Shown piece after piece: positions 10,701-19,413 of a DNA stretch of 64,000 nt. A program made the position numbers and the translations under genes. Source of the DNA: Diplocloster modestus (GTDB lineage Bacteria; Bacillota; Clostridia; Lachnospirales; Lachnospiraceae). The notes below the pieces were generated by a model. That model ran no database searches and was not told the DNA's origin. It saw only the letters and a program-made list of their open reading frames with translations. The stretch covers positions 248,001-312,000 of the forward strand of contig NZ_JAHQCX010000001.1 of assembly GCF_019042245.1 (NCBI RefSeq), written 5' to 3'. Position 1 is the stretch's first letter, and each line of letters begins with the position of its first letter.

Positions 10701-11191
10701 AAGATAGCGGCCAGGAGGATCCATATTTCCGTCAAAATATTATGCAAGCTAGAGCCAATGGAATTAGAGTTGGGGTCTATCACTACAGCTATGCAGATTC
10801 TGTTGAAAGAGCGCGTGCTGAAGCAGAATACTGTCTATCTATTATAAGACCATATGGGGGACTGGATTTTCCGGTGGCTTTTGATTTTGAAGAGAGTAGC
10901 AGAAAGAAAAAGGAATTGAGGGATGAAAATACAGACATTGTCATAGCATTTTGTACTGTTTTACGTAATGCGGGATATAAAACCTCATTATACTCTGGAG
11001 CTAATATGTTAAATAATTATATAGACTGCAATCGTGTAAGAGATAATGGTATTGACTTATGGGTAGCTCATTATGGAGTATCTGAACCGAGAATAAATTA
11101 TCCTTATGAAATGTGGCAATACACAAGCAGTGGAAAGATTGCCGGTATAGACGGCAATGTTGATCTGAATTATTCTTATAAAAAATATTAA
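7715..11191 (+). CDS. Secreted GH25 lysozyme-type protein with seven GBS Bsp-like repeats
   Basis: 1158 residues. A long signal peptide (to about residue 43) leads into a Thr/Pro/Glu linker made of six-residue TETPKV/TETPEV units (about 80-120). A small beta-rich domain follows (about 140-215), then seven modules with the VWSxxNGQDDLxWY signature (about 245-930). The C-terminus (from about 962) is a GH25 muramidase domain with the motifs GIDVSRHQ, AMIRSGYG and PVAFDFEES; the acidic residues of the first and last form the expected active site. The modules alternate between two subtypes: one ends near GNYQVHLYAxDSRN, the other near YQVHAYTxxKxG. The likely role is peptidoglycan cleavage at sites to which the repeats bind. 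The AlgX-like gene starts 20 bp after its stop, so the two are probably co-transcribed. Confidence 0.9.
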   Translation: MLKNGHKRIFKTSFMKRLICFTLTAYLIFGDSGFLTTVFALESSENSIDIKTEGQNILSKVPTDISDVPEVPTKSPVESETPKVTETPEVTETPKVTETPEVTETPKVTETPEVTETPKAPETDKPASDDKSEVMEKSIADIEVLDNKGNSLISFNRDVLTYEISIPSSTLNINIEYVIQEGINQTVHNIVADNLQMGKNEIIIYEDDNIGTYKLIINIYDESSDENTLDKNTEDILASTDYLNNVQPIEIKDKDDHNGTFKIQYRINDKTEKLSQLKAAVWSEANGQDDLKWYTLTNEGDVWETYVDSADHGYDQGNYFIHLYVVDNEGVSTCINTTSVDVLRDDNELSLSVWANDKQSHIAARLESRFFDKDIEEVEFAVWSDVNGQDDLKWYNAVQKSENDWEAVFAVADHKSSIGNYQVHAYTKNKSGEMKCVSTGKVTISGITSSGIKITDQNDKNGTFRVEVGNITSPADLTSVRVAVWSEINGQDDLKWYNLKKNDSGWFADIDSGNHGYDQGNYQVHLYAEDSRNINVCLDTKTVTIHSENSSVNMTVWTNDTQSHIAARLQNAFFDRDIVNVKFAVWSEVNGQDDLKWYDATKASNSSWEAVFAVADHKGSVGKYQIHAYTVSKSGIMKCIQTGNIVINGLSGGSIRIAEQDNVKGTFRVWADNIKSPSKIISATVAVWSEVNGQDDLRWYSMKKSGDSWYVDIDSGNHGFDKGNYQVHLYANDSRNVSQCLDTKTVKVSSSTDNLKMKVWTDDSQAYIAARIENARFDRNITDVQFAVWSEVNGQDDLKWYSGKKVNDSTWEGVFAVAAHLGSTGVYQVHAYTVDKKGMKQCISTSSVYIGGIYATSAREIENDSYKGQAKLALGGLTSPARITNVSAAVWSENNGQDDLRWYSPTLINGEWIVMVDAYYHGYVKGNYKVHYYATDERGVTQLVADMTVGISVSQDYLNANALWGIDVSRHQKEINWGAVRSSGVDFAMIRSGYGKDSGQEDPYFRQNIMQARANGIRVGVYHYSYADSVERARAEAEYCLSIIRPYGGLDFPVAFDFEESSRKKKELRDENTDIVIAFCTVLRNAGYKTSLYSGANMLNNYIDCNRVRDNGIDLWVAHYGVSEPRINYPYEMWQYTSSGKIAGIDGNVDLNYSYKKY
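7951..8070 (+). repeat. 18-bp tandem repeat encoding a TETP(K/E)V linker
   Basis: About seven units of 18 bp, alternating two variants so that the DNA period is 36 bp (core GTGACAGA(A/G)AC(A/G)CC). It encodes the Thr/Pro linker of the GH25 protein and is a likely site of length variation by slippage. Confidence 0.85.
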
Positions 11192-11211
11192 TATAAAAGG
11201 ATGGGCTTGAT

Positions 11212-12669
11212 ATGAAAAAAGGCAAAGTAAATATATATTTGCTATTATTTGGAATATTTACAATAATGCTGGCTCTGCCAACAATATTGGGCCCCATAGT
11301 TCACAGTGGGTTTGATAGTGAATTAGAGAAAAGAAAAATAAGTTCGAAGCCGGATTATTCCCTGTCGAATATTTCTAATTGGAGTAAGGAAACAGAAGCT
11401 TATTATAATGACAGATTTGCATTTAGAGATAAAATGATTACCCTTAATACCGAAGTGAAAGCGGGAATATTGAAAACTTCATCGAGCGATTTGGTTGTTT
11501 ACGGAAAGGATGGGTGGCTTTTTTACACAGGAGATAATAATTTTCAGATTGCTAGAGGGTTATACCCTATGGATAGTGATATGATGATTAAAGTGAAAAA
11601 TAACCAAACTGTATTAAAAGAATATTTTGCTAAGAAAGGTATGAAATATTATTTGATCCTGGTTCCGAGTAAAGTCAGTGTATATCCGGAATATCTTCCT
11701 GATAATGGTAAAGAGATGACAGATAGAACACCGGTTGATATTTTGGAGGATTACTTAAATGAGTATACCGATATTAATGTAATAAACGTTAAAAAAGCAT
11801 TGATCGAAGCAAAAGATACAGGAAAACTGTATCATAAAACAGATACTCACTGGACGGAACGAGGAGCATATGTTGCTTATCAGAATATTATAAATGAAAC
11901 AATAAAAAATAATGATGTAACAATAGCGCCGGCTGAAGTAACATACGAAAAAGGGACCTTTAAAGGAGATTTTTCTGGTTTGTTGGGTAATGACAGTCTG
12001 TTAGAACCAGAGATAAAGGATATCTCACAGATATTAGATTGTAAATCAATAGAAATTGCAGATGGATCTGAATATGAAAAATGGGATGCTATAAGAAGCG
12101 AAGATGGAGTATCTTATCCAATTAAATTATTTCAAAATGGTAATGTACCTGAAGATAAACTTTTATACTATGGTGATTCCTTTTCTCACAATTTTAATGT
12201 ACCGGAATTATTTAGTCAAAATTATTCAGAGATGATGTTTGTGAGGTCGGATGCTATCAAGGATGACATGATAGAAGCATTTCGGCCGGATGTTGTTTAT
12301 CTTCAGCGAACTGAGAGATTTATAGATCAACTAGCAAATGATTTAGATCCCCTTATCATCAGCAGTTTTGTTGAAGGGGCATCGGGGGCTTTGAATGTAG
12401 AAAATAGAAATGATAAAGTGATTGTCTCAGCAAAAAATATAGGTGATTCATCCTGGGAACGCAAATATTATTATAAGTTGGCTTTTTTTAGGGATGGTGT
12501 AGACACTGGCAAAAGACTGGAGATTCCGGACACAAAATTTGTTAATCCAGGAGAAGAAATTCAGTTTGATGTTACTGATATAGTCGATCAAGAGGGAAAC
12601 ACAGGAATGACCGTCCAAATGATCGTGGAGACAATAGGGGGGATTAGTGAGCCCGTTGAATTAAATTAA
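11212..12669 (+). CDS. AlgJ/AlgX-like SGNH acetyltransferase-type membrane protein
   Basis: 485 residues with an N-terminal membrane anchor (about 7-27) and an extracellular SGNH-like domain. The segment YHKTDTHWTERGAY (Asp at 211, His at 213) is the signature of the AlgJ/AlgX/DHHW group, which works with MBOAT proteins to O-acetylate exopolysaccharides. A second conserved stretch, LLYYGDSFSHNF, carries the candidate nucleophile serine. The last ~100 residues look like an extra beta-sandwich. It lies between the GH25 protein and a glycosyltransferase, and its likely membrane partner is the MBOAT at 5912 on the other strand. Acetyl as the transferred group is inferred from the family. Confidence 0.85.
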   Translation: MKKGKVNIYLLLFGIFTIMLALPTILGPIVHSGFDSELEKRKISSKPDYSLSNISNWSKETEAYYNDRFAFRDKMITLNTEVKAGILKTSSSDLVVYGKDGWLFYTGDNNFQIARGLYPMDSDMMIKVKNNQTVLKEYFAKKGMKYYLILVPSKVSVYPEYLPDNGKEMTDRTPVDILEDYLNEYTDINVINVKKALIEAKDTGKLYHKTDTHWTERGAYVAYQNIINETIKNNDVTIAPAEVTYEKGTFKGDFSGLLGNDSLLEPEIKDISQILDCKSIEIADGSEYEKWDAIRSEDGVSYPIKLFQNGNVPEDKLLYYGDSFSHNFNVPELFSQNYSEMMFVRSDAIKDDMIEAFRPDVVYLQRTERFIDQLANDLDPLIISSFVEGASGALNVENRNDKVIVSAKNIGDSSWERKYYYKLAFFRDGVDTGKRLEIPDTKFVNPGEEIQFDVTDIVDQEGNTGMTVQMIVETIGGISEPVELN

Positions 12670-12708
12670 TTCTTTATATAAATTTTTCTACTAAACTAGG
12701 TGTATAAT

Positions 12709-14826
12709 ATGTTTAAATATCAATTTGAAAATATCAAATTATATCTAAGTAGAATATTTTCTGAAGATAATATCGAAGTCTTGAGAAAAAATGGTCTTAG
12801 AAGCTTTTTATGGAATCTTAGTTATGCAGACGAAGTTTGTAAACAGAAAGATTTATATTTAGCCTGGAGAAATGCAAATAGAGAAGATCCTTATAAAAAA
12901 TGTCGGATAAAGAATCCGACAAGTTTTTCCATAGTAGTATATAATAAAAATGCTAATGAGAAACAAGCTGAGATGTTTTGGAGAGCTCTTAGGGATCAGG
13001 TATATCGCTTTAAGGAAATTCAATACTTTCAGAATTTCGAGGGTGATTGGAGTCAGCTGCTTGGAGAATATATTGTTTTGACAGATGATACCATCTTATT
13101 ACAACCCAACAATTTACAATGTTTTGCAGACTATATTAGTACTCATCCGGATGTAGATATTATTTATTGTGATGAGGACAGTATATTAGACGATACGGAT
13201 AAAAGAGGTTTTCCTTTTTTTAAACCAGATTGGTCTCCAGACACGTTTTTATCATTTCAGTATTTTGGGAAATTTTTAGTCGTAAGAAAAGCTTTGCTGC
13301 ATAACTGTAAATTTGAATTCGATCGTGATCCCTATGTAAATTTATATGAATTATTACTAATACTAACAGAGCATATTAATGAGATTGGTCATATCGATAA
13401 GGTCTTGTTTAGTAAACCCTATGAGGAGCCTGTTGGTGATGGAAAAGAAATAAAGGAAATAAAGGAAAGAACATTAAAACGGAGAAATTATAATGGAGAC
13501 GTAACCCGGGAGCCCAACACCGGTATTTACCGTATTCAATATAAAAATCCTAATTTTCCTAAAGTAAGTATTATTATTCCATCAAAAGATAATCCGGGTA
13601 TAATAAATCAATGTCTTAAAAGTATTAGGCAATATACATCATATAAAAACTTTGATATAATAGTAATCGATAATGGCAGTAGTAGTAATAATAAGATAGA
13701 ATATCATTTATTATGCGAGAAGTATGAGGCAAAGTATCTATATTATCCTATAGATTTTAATTATTCAAAAATGTGTAATATAGGTGCTAAAAGCACAGAC
13801 GGTGAGTTCCTTCTGTTTTTAAACGATGATATTGAAGTTATAAATGAAAATTGGATTGAGTTGTTGGTGGGACATGCGAGTTTGCCATATGTAGGTGCAG
13901 TTGGTGCAAAATTACTTTATCCGAATACAAATATAATTCAACACGTAGGAGTTACAAATTTAAAGATAGGCCCGGCTCATAAATTATCTTTGTTACAGGA
14001 CGACAAGAACTATTATTTTGGTCGAAATTATTTAGAATATAATTATTTAGCTGTAACAGGGGCGTGTTTAATGCTGGAAAGAAAAAAATACAATCGTGTG
14101 GGAGGTTTTGATGAAAATTTAAGGATAAGATATAATGATGTGGAGCTATGCTTTTCGCTATATGAAATGGGATACTATAATATAGTTCGTACAGATGTTG
14201 TATTGTATCATCATGAATCGTTAAGCAGAGGTGATGATACTTTAGATAATAAAAAAATGTTGGAACTAAAATGTGAAAGAGAAAAGTTATATTCAAAACA
14301 CTCTATGTTTTATAATCATGATCCTTTTTATAATACGAATCTCGTAGACCATAAAACATTATATGAGCCTAATTTTATTTACAATTTTGAAGAAAGGCAA
14401 TCCTTTGCTAAATATAGGAAGTTTAATCGGCAGCTTAAGCCTGAATGGTATAATTCATGTTTTAAATGTGTAATTGAAAATATTCAATATTTGGATGAAT
14501 GTATTCTTCTGGAAGGATGGACATTTGTAATGGGTGCTGATAACAGTGCTTTTAAAAGAAATATACTACTTTTAAATAATAAGATGGATCATAATATTTT
14601 ATGTTCATTGTTTCCAAGATACAGAGACGATGTAGTTAAACAGTTTCCAAATGAGAAAAAAATAGCTTTGTCAGGGTTTGTCAGCAGGATTCCTTATAAC
14701 TGCCTTGAAGTGAATGCAAAATATAGAATAAACTTAATTGCTAAGGCTAAATTTTCGAGACAGGTATTATTAGCAGAAACGGATACGATTATAAATCCAA
14801 ACAAAATATTACACAACAGTAAATGA
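12709..14826 (+). CDS. Tandem-domain family 2 glycosyltransferase with shortened first domain
   Basis: 705 residues from ATG at 12709; a GTG at 12700 is in frame but lies within the AGGTG ribosome binding site. The layout is that of rhamnan or O-antigen type enzymes with two GT-A domains. The second domain (about 285-530) is complete: VSIIIPSKDN, IDNGSSS, FLNDDIEV and VTGACLML are all present. The first (about 68-245) keeps the metal-site region YCDEDS but has only about 55 residues between its first beta-strand and the DD motif, where the homologue at 14985 has about 93, and it lacks the nucleotide-binding D-G-S segment. It may therefore be non-catalytic. A C-terminal beta-rich region follows. 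It is probably cytoplasmic or membrane-associated, extending a lipid-linked surface glycan. Codon use is strongly AT-biased. Confidence 0.88.
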   Translation: MFKYQFENIKLYLSRIFSEDNIEVLRKNGLRSFLWNLSYADEVCKQKDLYLAWRNANREDPYKKCRIKNPTSFSIVVYNKNANEKQAEMFWRALRDQVYRFKEIQYFQNFEGDWSQLLGEYIVLTDDTILLQPNNLQCFADYISTHPDVDIIYCDEDSILDDTDKRGFPFFKPDWSPDTFLSFQYFGKFLVVRKALLHNCKFEFDRDPYVNLYELLLILTEHINEIGHIDKVLFSKPYEEPVGDGKEIKEIKERTLKRRNYNGDVTREPNTGIYRIQYKNPNFPKVSIIIPSKDNPGIINQCLKSIRQYTSYKNFDIIVIDNGSSSNNKIEYHLLCEKYEAKYLYYPIDFNYSKMCNIGAKSTDGEFLLFLNDDIEVINENWIELLVGHASLPYVGAVGAKLLYPNTNIIQHVGVTNLKIGPAHKLSLLQDDKNYYFGRNYLEYNYLAVTGACLMLERKKYNRVGGFDENLRIRYNDVELCFSLYEMGYYNIVRTDVVLYHHESLSRGDDTLDNKKMLELKCEREKLYSKHSMFYNHDPFYNTNLVDHKTLYEPNFIYNFEERQSFAKYRKFNRQLKPEWYNSCFKCVIENIQYLDECILLEGWTFVMGADNSAFKRNILLLNNKMDHNILCSLFPRYRDDVVKQFPNEKKIALSGFVSRIPYNCLEVNAKYRINLIAKAKFSRQVLLAETDTIINPNKILHNSK

Positions 14827-14984
14827 AGGGCTTAGACTACTTCAATTCTATTATTATGAAATATTTAAATTAAGTAGAATTTAATCTAATAAGATTGATT
14901 TATACAATAAAGAATACGAATGCTTATAGAATGAATAATACAAAATTAACATTTATCTATAAGTAAACATGAAAGGTACCAGAT

Positions 14985-16964
14985 ATGAAAAAAGTGCAGC
15001 CGGCAGAGGAGCTTCTCGAATATTACAAATCCCTCTACGAATCAGAACAAAAAAAAGTAGAAGATTTAGAATCCCAGCTTGAAGAATCCGAAAAAGAAAT
15101 AGAAGAACTAAAATTTCATCTCGACCGAATAAAAGGCAGTTTTGTCTGGAGACTTTCCAAACCTTTCCGAGGCGCCCTGCATGTATATGAACGTACCCGT
15201 GATCGTCTGCGCCGTTACGGCAACGTAAGGGGGATACTGCGCAAAATCCGCAGTAAAATGCGGGAGAAGAAGGCTGCATCCCGCATTCACGGTACGAAAA
15301 GTTTTCCTGGTCCAGAAGAAGTGCAGCGACAACGAAAAGAAAAGTTTCCGAAAGATGTTAAAATAAGTATATTAGTTCCTTTGTATAACACTCCTGAAAA
15401 TTTCCTGCGCGAAATGATAGATTCTGTTTTATGGCAGACCTACCAAAATTGGGAATTATGTCTTGCGGATGGCAGTGATGACGCTCATGAATATGTGGGT
15501 GAAATATGCCGGGAGTATCAAAAGGATACCAGGATCAAATACAAAAAGATTACAGAAAATTTGGGTATCTCAGGGAATACCAACGTATGCCTGGAATTAG
15601 CCACCGGGAATTTTATTGGTCTTTTCGATCATGACGATATATTACATCCCTCCGTATTATATGAGGTGGTAAAAGTCATCTGTGACAAGAATGCAGACTA
15701 TGTTTACACAGATGAAGCAACGTTTGAAGGGAAAAATATCAATAACATGATAGTTCTTCATTTCAAACCGGATTATTCGATTGATACGCTGCGTGCGAAT
15801 AATTATATATGCCATTTCTCTGTGTTTGATGTAAAACTACTGGACAAAACCGGTCTGTTCCGCAGCGCCTATGATGGCAGTCAGGACCATGATCTGATTT
15901 TGCGTCTGACAACTGCAGCAAAAAATGTGCAACATATACCGAAAATACTATATTATTGGCGTTCACACAAGAATTCTGTAGCGTCCGATATAAATGCAAA
16001 AACCTATGCTATAGATGCCGCTAAGCGGGCAGTGCAGGATCATCTTAAGCAATGTGGTTTGGAGGCGAAGATTGAGAGCACAAGGGCGTTTCCGACGATT
16101 TTTCGGCTGAAATATAAACTGACTGCGGAACCTCTGATCTCAATCCTGATACCAAATAAAGACCATAAAGAGGATTTGTCACGTTGTATTGACTCGATCA
16201 TAAATAAATCTACCTATCAAAACTTTGAAATTATCGTGATTGAAAACAACAGTGCAGAACCAGAGATATTCGATTATTATGAGGTGATCAAAAAGCATCC
16301 TCAGATCCGGGTAGTTACTTATGAAGGGAGTTTCAACTATTCTGCGATCAATAATTTCGGAGTTACATTTGCCAAAGGCGAGTACCTGCTGTTCCTGAAC
16401 AATGATGTTAAAGTAATCACACGGGAATGGATCGAAGAACTGCTGATGTATGCACAGCGCCCGGATGTTGGTGCAGTTGGATGTAAACTCTATTACTCAG
16501 ACAATACCATACAGCATGCAGGTATCGTAATCGGTCTGGGAGCACACCGGGCAGCCGGCCATACCCATTACAAAGAACCGAAACAAAATCTTGGTTACAT
16601 GGGGAGGCTGTGTTATGCACAAAATGTAACCGCAGTAACGGGAGCATGCTTATTCGTCAGCAGGAGTATCTATGATGAGGTAGGCGGTTTGGACGAATCC
16701 TTTGCGGTTGCTTTAAATGATGTGGATTTCTGCTTGAAAATCCGTAAAAAAGGTTATTTAAATGTTTTCACACCTTTTGCGGAGCTGTATCACTATGAAT
16801 CAAAATCCAGAGGTCTGGAAGATGATAAAGCCAAAGCAGAGCGATATAATGAAGAGACTGCCAGATTTCGGGATAAATGGAAACAGGAACTAGAAGCAGG
16901 TGACCCCTATTATAATAAAAATTTTAGTTTGGATTACTCGGATTATTCACTGAAGTTAGAGTAG
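14985..16964 (+). CDS. Tandem-domain family 2 glycosyltransferase (rhamnan/O-antigen type)
   Basis: 659 residues. A coiled coil (about 5-50) precedes two complete GT-A domains: the first at about 125-360 (ISILVPLYNTP, ADGSDD, FDHDD), the second at about 382-620 (ISILIPNKDH, IENNSA, FLNNDVKV, VTGACLFV). Such proteins usually add two sugars or alternate linkages on a wall polysaccharide, often rhamnose. A typical ribosome binding site (GAAAGG) precedes ATG at 14985. The neighbouring homologues at 12709 and 17949 each have one abbreviated domain, which makes this the most complete copy. It is followed by an intrinsic terminator at 17021. The sugar specificity cannot be read from the sequence. 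Confidence 0.92.
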   Translation: MKKVQPAEELLEYYKSLYESEQKKVEDLESQLEESEKEIEELKFHLDRIKGSFVWRLSKPFRGALHVYERTRDRLRRYGNVRGILRKIRSKMREKKAASRIHGTKSFPGPEEVQRQRKEKFPKDVKISILVPLYNTPENFLREMIDSVLWQTYQNWELCLADGSDDAHEYVGEICREYQKDTRIKYKKITENLGISGNTNVCLELATGNFIGLFDHDDILHPSVLYEVVKVICDKNADYVYTDEATFEGKNINNMIVLHFKPDYSIDTLRANNYICHFSVFDVKLLDKTGLFRSAYDGSQDHDLILRLTTAAKNVQHIPKILYYWRSHKNSVASDINAKTYAIDAAKRAVQDHLKQCGLEAKIESTRAFPTIFRLKYKLTAEPLISILIPNKDHKEDLSRCIDSIINKSTYQNFEIIVIENNSAEPEIFDYYEVIKKHPQIRVVTYEGSFNYSAINNFGVTFAKGEYLLFLNNDVKVITREWIEELLMYAQRPDVGAVGCKLYYSDNTIQHAGIVIGLGAHRAAGHTHYKEPKQNLGYMGRLCYAQNVTAVTGACLFVSRSIYDEVGGLDESFAVALNDVDFCLKIRKKGYLNVFTPFAELYHYESKSRGLEDDKAKAERYNEETARFRDKWKQELEAGDPYYNKNFSLDYSDYSLKLE

Positions 16965-17020
16965 AGCAAAAATAATAGTGGAGTCGATCCATATTATTCT
17001 TGGTAAGTTTACTTTTTCGT

Positions 17021-17070
17021 ATATAATTCCTCGATATTCATGATTGAAGATTGAGGAATTATATTTTTCT
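17021..17070 (+). terminator. Intrinsic terminator after the 659-residue glycosyltransferase
   Basis: A 12-bp stem (ATATAATTCCTC at 17021-17032 with GAGGAATTATAT at 17053-17064) is followed by TTTTTCT. Confidence 0.8.
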
Positions 17071-17363
17071 TCTATGAGAAAGCGCTCCTGATGAATTTCC
17101 ACAAGAGATTCCTTTAGAAATTGAAAGTCAAAAGTAGTATTGATGATTAGATATAAGCAGTACGAAAGAAATCCACGAAAAATCTGAATTAAGGGCTTAG
17201 TATGCTATTATAAATGATACCAAACAATACGAAGGAAAGCCTGCTATTGAAATTAGTTAAAAGGAATGCTATACTGATACCCAAATAAAGTATTAATGTA
17301 ACCCCTTTAACGGCAAGATTTCAAATTTAATACGATCAATAAAAGAATAAAGGTAAGCACAAC

Positions 17364-17396
17364 TTCCTTGCCAATAAAAGGCAGGGAAATTTTTAT
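17364..17396 (+). terminator. Terminator-like hairpin in the leader of the GtrA gene
   Basis: A 9-bp stem (TTCCTTGCC at 17364-17372 with GGCAGGGAA at 17380-17388, one G-T pair) is followed by ATTTTTAT. It lies 88 bp upstream of the GtrA start. It could end an upstream transcript or act as an attenuator; no competing hairpin was found. Confidence 0.5.
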
Positions 17397-17484
17397 GAAA
17401 TAGAGCGATGTTATCTAAATAATGTTATCATGATAAATATATATAAAAGTATTTTTTAGAATGACACCCTCAAGGAGTAAACAA

Positions 17485-17880
17485 ATGAAAAATTTATTCA
17501 TCCAATTAATCCGTTTTGGAATAGTCGGTGCTATCGCATTCCTGATCGACTACGCAATCATGATTGCCCTGACTGAACTGGCAGGAATTAATTATTTGAT
17601 CTCCAGTGGTATATCCTTTACCATATCGGTTATTGTAAACTATATACTCAGTGTCACCCTTGTTTTCAAGCGCAAGAAAGATGCCAATAAAAGCAAGGAA
17701 TTTATTATATTCGTATGCCTCAGCGTCGTTGGTTTGGGGCTAAATCAGCTACTGATGTATATACAGGTGGATCTTCTGTCCATCTATTATATGATAGCTA
17801 AAATTGTTGCGACAGCCGTGGTCATGGTCTACAATTTCATTACAAGAAAATTATTTATCGAAGACCATTCAAAAACATGA
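17485..17880 (+). CDS. GtrA-family membrane protein
   Basis: 131 residues from ATG at 17485, chosen because AAGGAG (17472-17477) lies seven bases upstream; an in-frame ATG at 17461 precedes that site. Four hydrophobic segments and the opening IRFGIVGAIAFLIDY are typical of the GtrA family, small membrane proteins thought to move polyprenyl-phosphate-linked sugars across the membrane or to assist glycosyltransferases. It is placed among glycosyltransferases, fitting a role in side-chain decoration of the surface glycan. The next gene starts 68 bp downstream. Confidence 0.9.
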   Translation: MKNLFIQLIRFGIVGAIAFLIDYAIMIALTELAGINYLISSGISFTISVIVNYILSVTLVFKRKKDANKSKEFIIFVCLSVVGLGLNQLLMYIQVDLLSIYYMIAKIVATAVVMVYNFITRKLFIEDHSKT

Positions 17881-17948
17881 ATTATAAGTCTTGATCAATA
17901 TGACTTTGTCACAGATGATGAGTTAGTATGAAATAAGAGGAACACCTA

Positions 17949-19382
17949 ATGATCCAAAATATAAAAAAAACCTGGCACTACTTCAAACGAAACGGAATAA
18001 CCGCAGCCTTAGCCAAAGTATCAGAACAATTATCACAGCAGTCTGCCGAACGTAACTATTCCAGTTGGTTGGCGGACCATCTGCCAGAGGCGGCCCAACT
18101 GGAGGCTCAGCGCCGCCATATTTTTATTAATCCGATTACATTCAGTATCATTGTTCCCACCTACTGCACCAACCCCACATTCCTGCAGCAGATGGTGGAA
18201 TCCGTATTGAATCAGACGTATCCGTACCTGGAACTGTGTATTGCTGATGGCAGTCCGGATGACAGCGTAGCAACCATATTGTCTGAATACCAGGACCCAA
18301 GGATTCATTATCGGCATCTTCAGGAAAACAACGGTATCTCAGGAAACACCAACGCCGCATTTGAGATGGCAACCGGTACCTACGTAGCCTTACTGGATCA
18401 TGACGACTTACTGACACCAGATGCTTTATATGAAATGGCTATTGCAGTGGAGTCTAATCCGGCCACAGATATGATGTACTCGGATGAAGATAAAGTTTCC
18501 GCTGATCTTCGGGCATACTTTAATCCACATTACAAACCAGATTATAACCCGGAACTGTTGCGTACAAACAATTATATTTGTCATTTTCTTGCGGTAAAAA
18601 GGGAGCTGGCTATCCGGGCCGGTTATTTCAGGCCTGATTATGACGGCGCTCAGGATTATGATTTTATCTTCCGATGTGTCGAATTGGCACAGCATATCCA
18701 TCATATACCCAGAATTCTCTATCACTGGCGTTCCCATGCTGAGTCTACAGCGGCAAATCCTCAGAGTAAGCGCTATGCCTATGAAGCTGGGAAAAGAGCA
18801 CTGGAAAGCCATTTGATTAGAAACAATATAGAGGCTATTGTATCGCATACACCACATCTGGGGTTTTATCGTGTACAGTACCGGATCAAGATAACACACG
18901 ATTCTGATCATTGCTGCCTTCACATAAGTGAAAATGCAGCAAATCCGCCGTTGATTTTAAAAGAGGTAAAACAGGAACTAATATCAAACTGCATGCGTCC
19001 AGATGTAGGAATTGTCGGAGGCAAGACTTTATACCCAAATGGCCGCATCAAACAAGCCGGCCTGCGACGGACGTCAGACGGAACCTATGAACCCGAATAC
19101 AACGGCTTGAAAAAGCACTTTTCCGGCTACATGCACCGTGCTAATTTACAGCGCTGTGTTGACTCGGTGTCCTGTGATTGTTTTGCCGTAAAATTGGAAC
19201 TTTTAGATCAACTGGGAGTCAGTCCCCAGGACTTGCAGACACAGAAGGATGTCAACCTTCTGTGTGAGAGAATCAGGTCTGCCGGATATCTCGTGGTTTT
19301 CACGCCATATGCATGTATTAAAATAAAAGATAGCAGAATGAGACATAGAGGAATAAAACGTAACAGAAGTAAACATGCATAA
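17949..19382 (+). CDS. Family 2 glycosyltransferase with truncated second domain
   Basis: 477 residues. The first GT-A domain (about 62-300) is intact and closely resembles the first domain of the 659-residue enzyme: FSIIVPTYCTN, ADGSPDD, LLDHDDLL and a YSDEDK metal site. After the linker at about residue 320 the second domain has lost its nucleotide-binding half. The sequence goes from YRIKITHDSD directly to a stretch matching the back half of a GT-A fold (RPDVGIVGGKTLYPNG), and the usual FLNND motif is absent. It therefore probably transfers one sugar, unlike its bifunctional relatives. The frame is open throughout, so it is a stable shortened form and not a frameshift. Its stop overlaps the first possible ATG of the next gene. 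Confidence 0.88.
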   Translation: MIQNIKKTWHYFKRNGITAALAKVSEQLSQQSAERNYSSWLADHLPEAAQLEAQRRHIFINPITFSIIVPTYCTNPTFLQQMVESVLNQTYPYLELCIADGSPDDSVATILSEYQDPRIHYRHLQENNGISGNTNAAFEMATGTYVALLDHDDLLTPDALYEMAIAVESNPATDMMYSDEDKVSADLRAYFNPHYKPDYNPELLRTNNYICHFLAVKRELAIRAGYFRPDYDGAQDYDFIFRCVELAQHIHHIPRILYHWRSHAESTAANPQSKRYAYEAGKRALESHLIRNNIEAIVSHTPHLGFYRVQYRIKITHDSDHCCLHISENAANPPLILKEVKQELISNCMRPDVGIVGGKTLYPNGRIKQAGLRRTSDGTYEPEYNGLKKHFSGYMHRANLQRCVDSVSCDCFAVKLELLDQLGVSPQDLQTQKDVNLLCERIRSAGYLVVFTPYACIKIKDSRMRHRGIKRNRSKHA

Positions 19383-19413
19383 GTCAAAGCAGGTTGAAAA
19401 GCGAGGAACAAAC

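Larger units (their letters stand above)
16965..17484 (+). other. 520-bp gene-free interval with two terminator hairpins
   Basis: Contains the terminator after the preceding glycosyltransferase (17021-17070), about 300 bp of featureless AT-rich DNA, and a second terminator-like hairpin at 17364-17396 upstream of the GtrA gene. No coding remnant was recognised. The interval lies near where base composition begins to rise. Confidence 0.5.
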
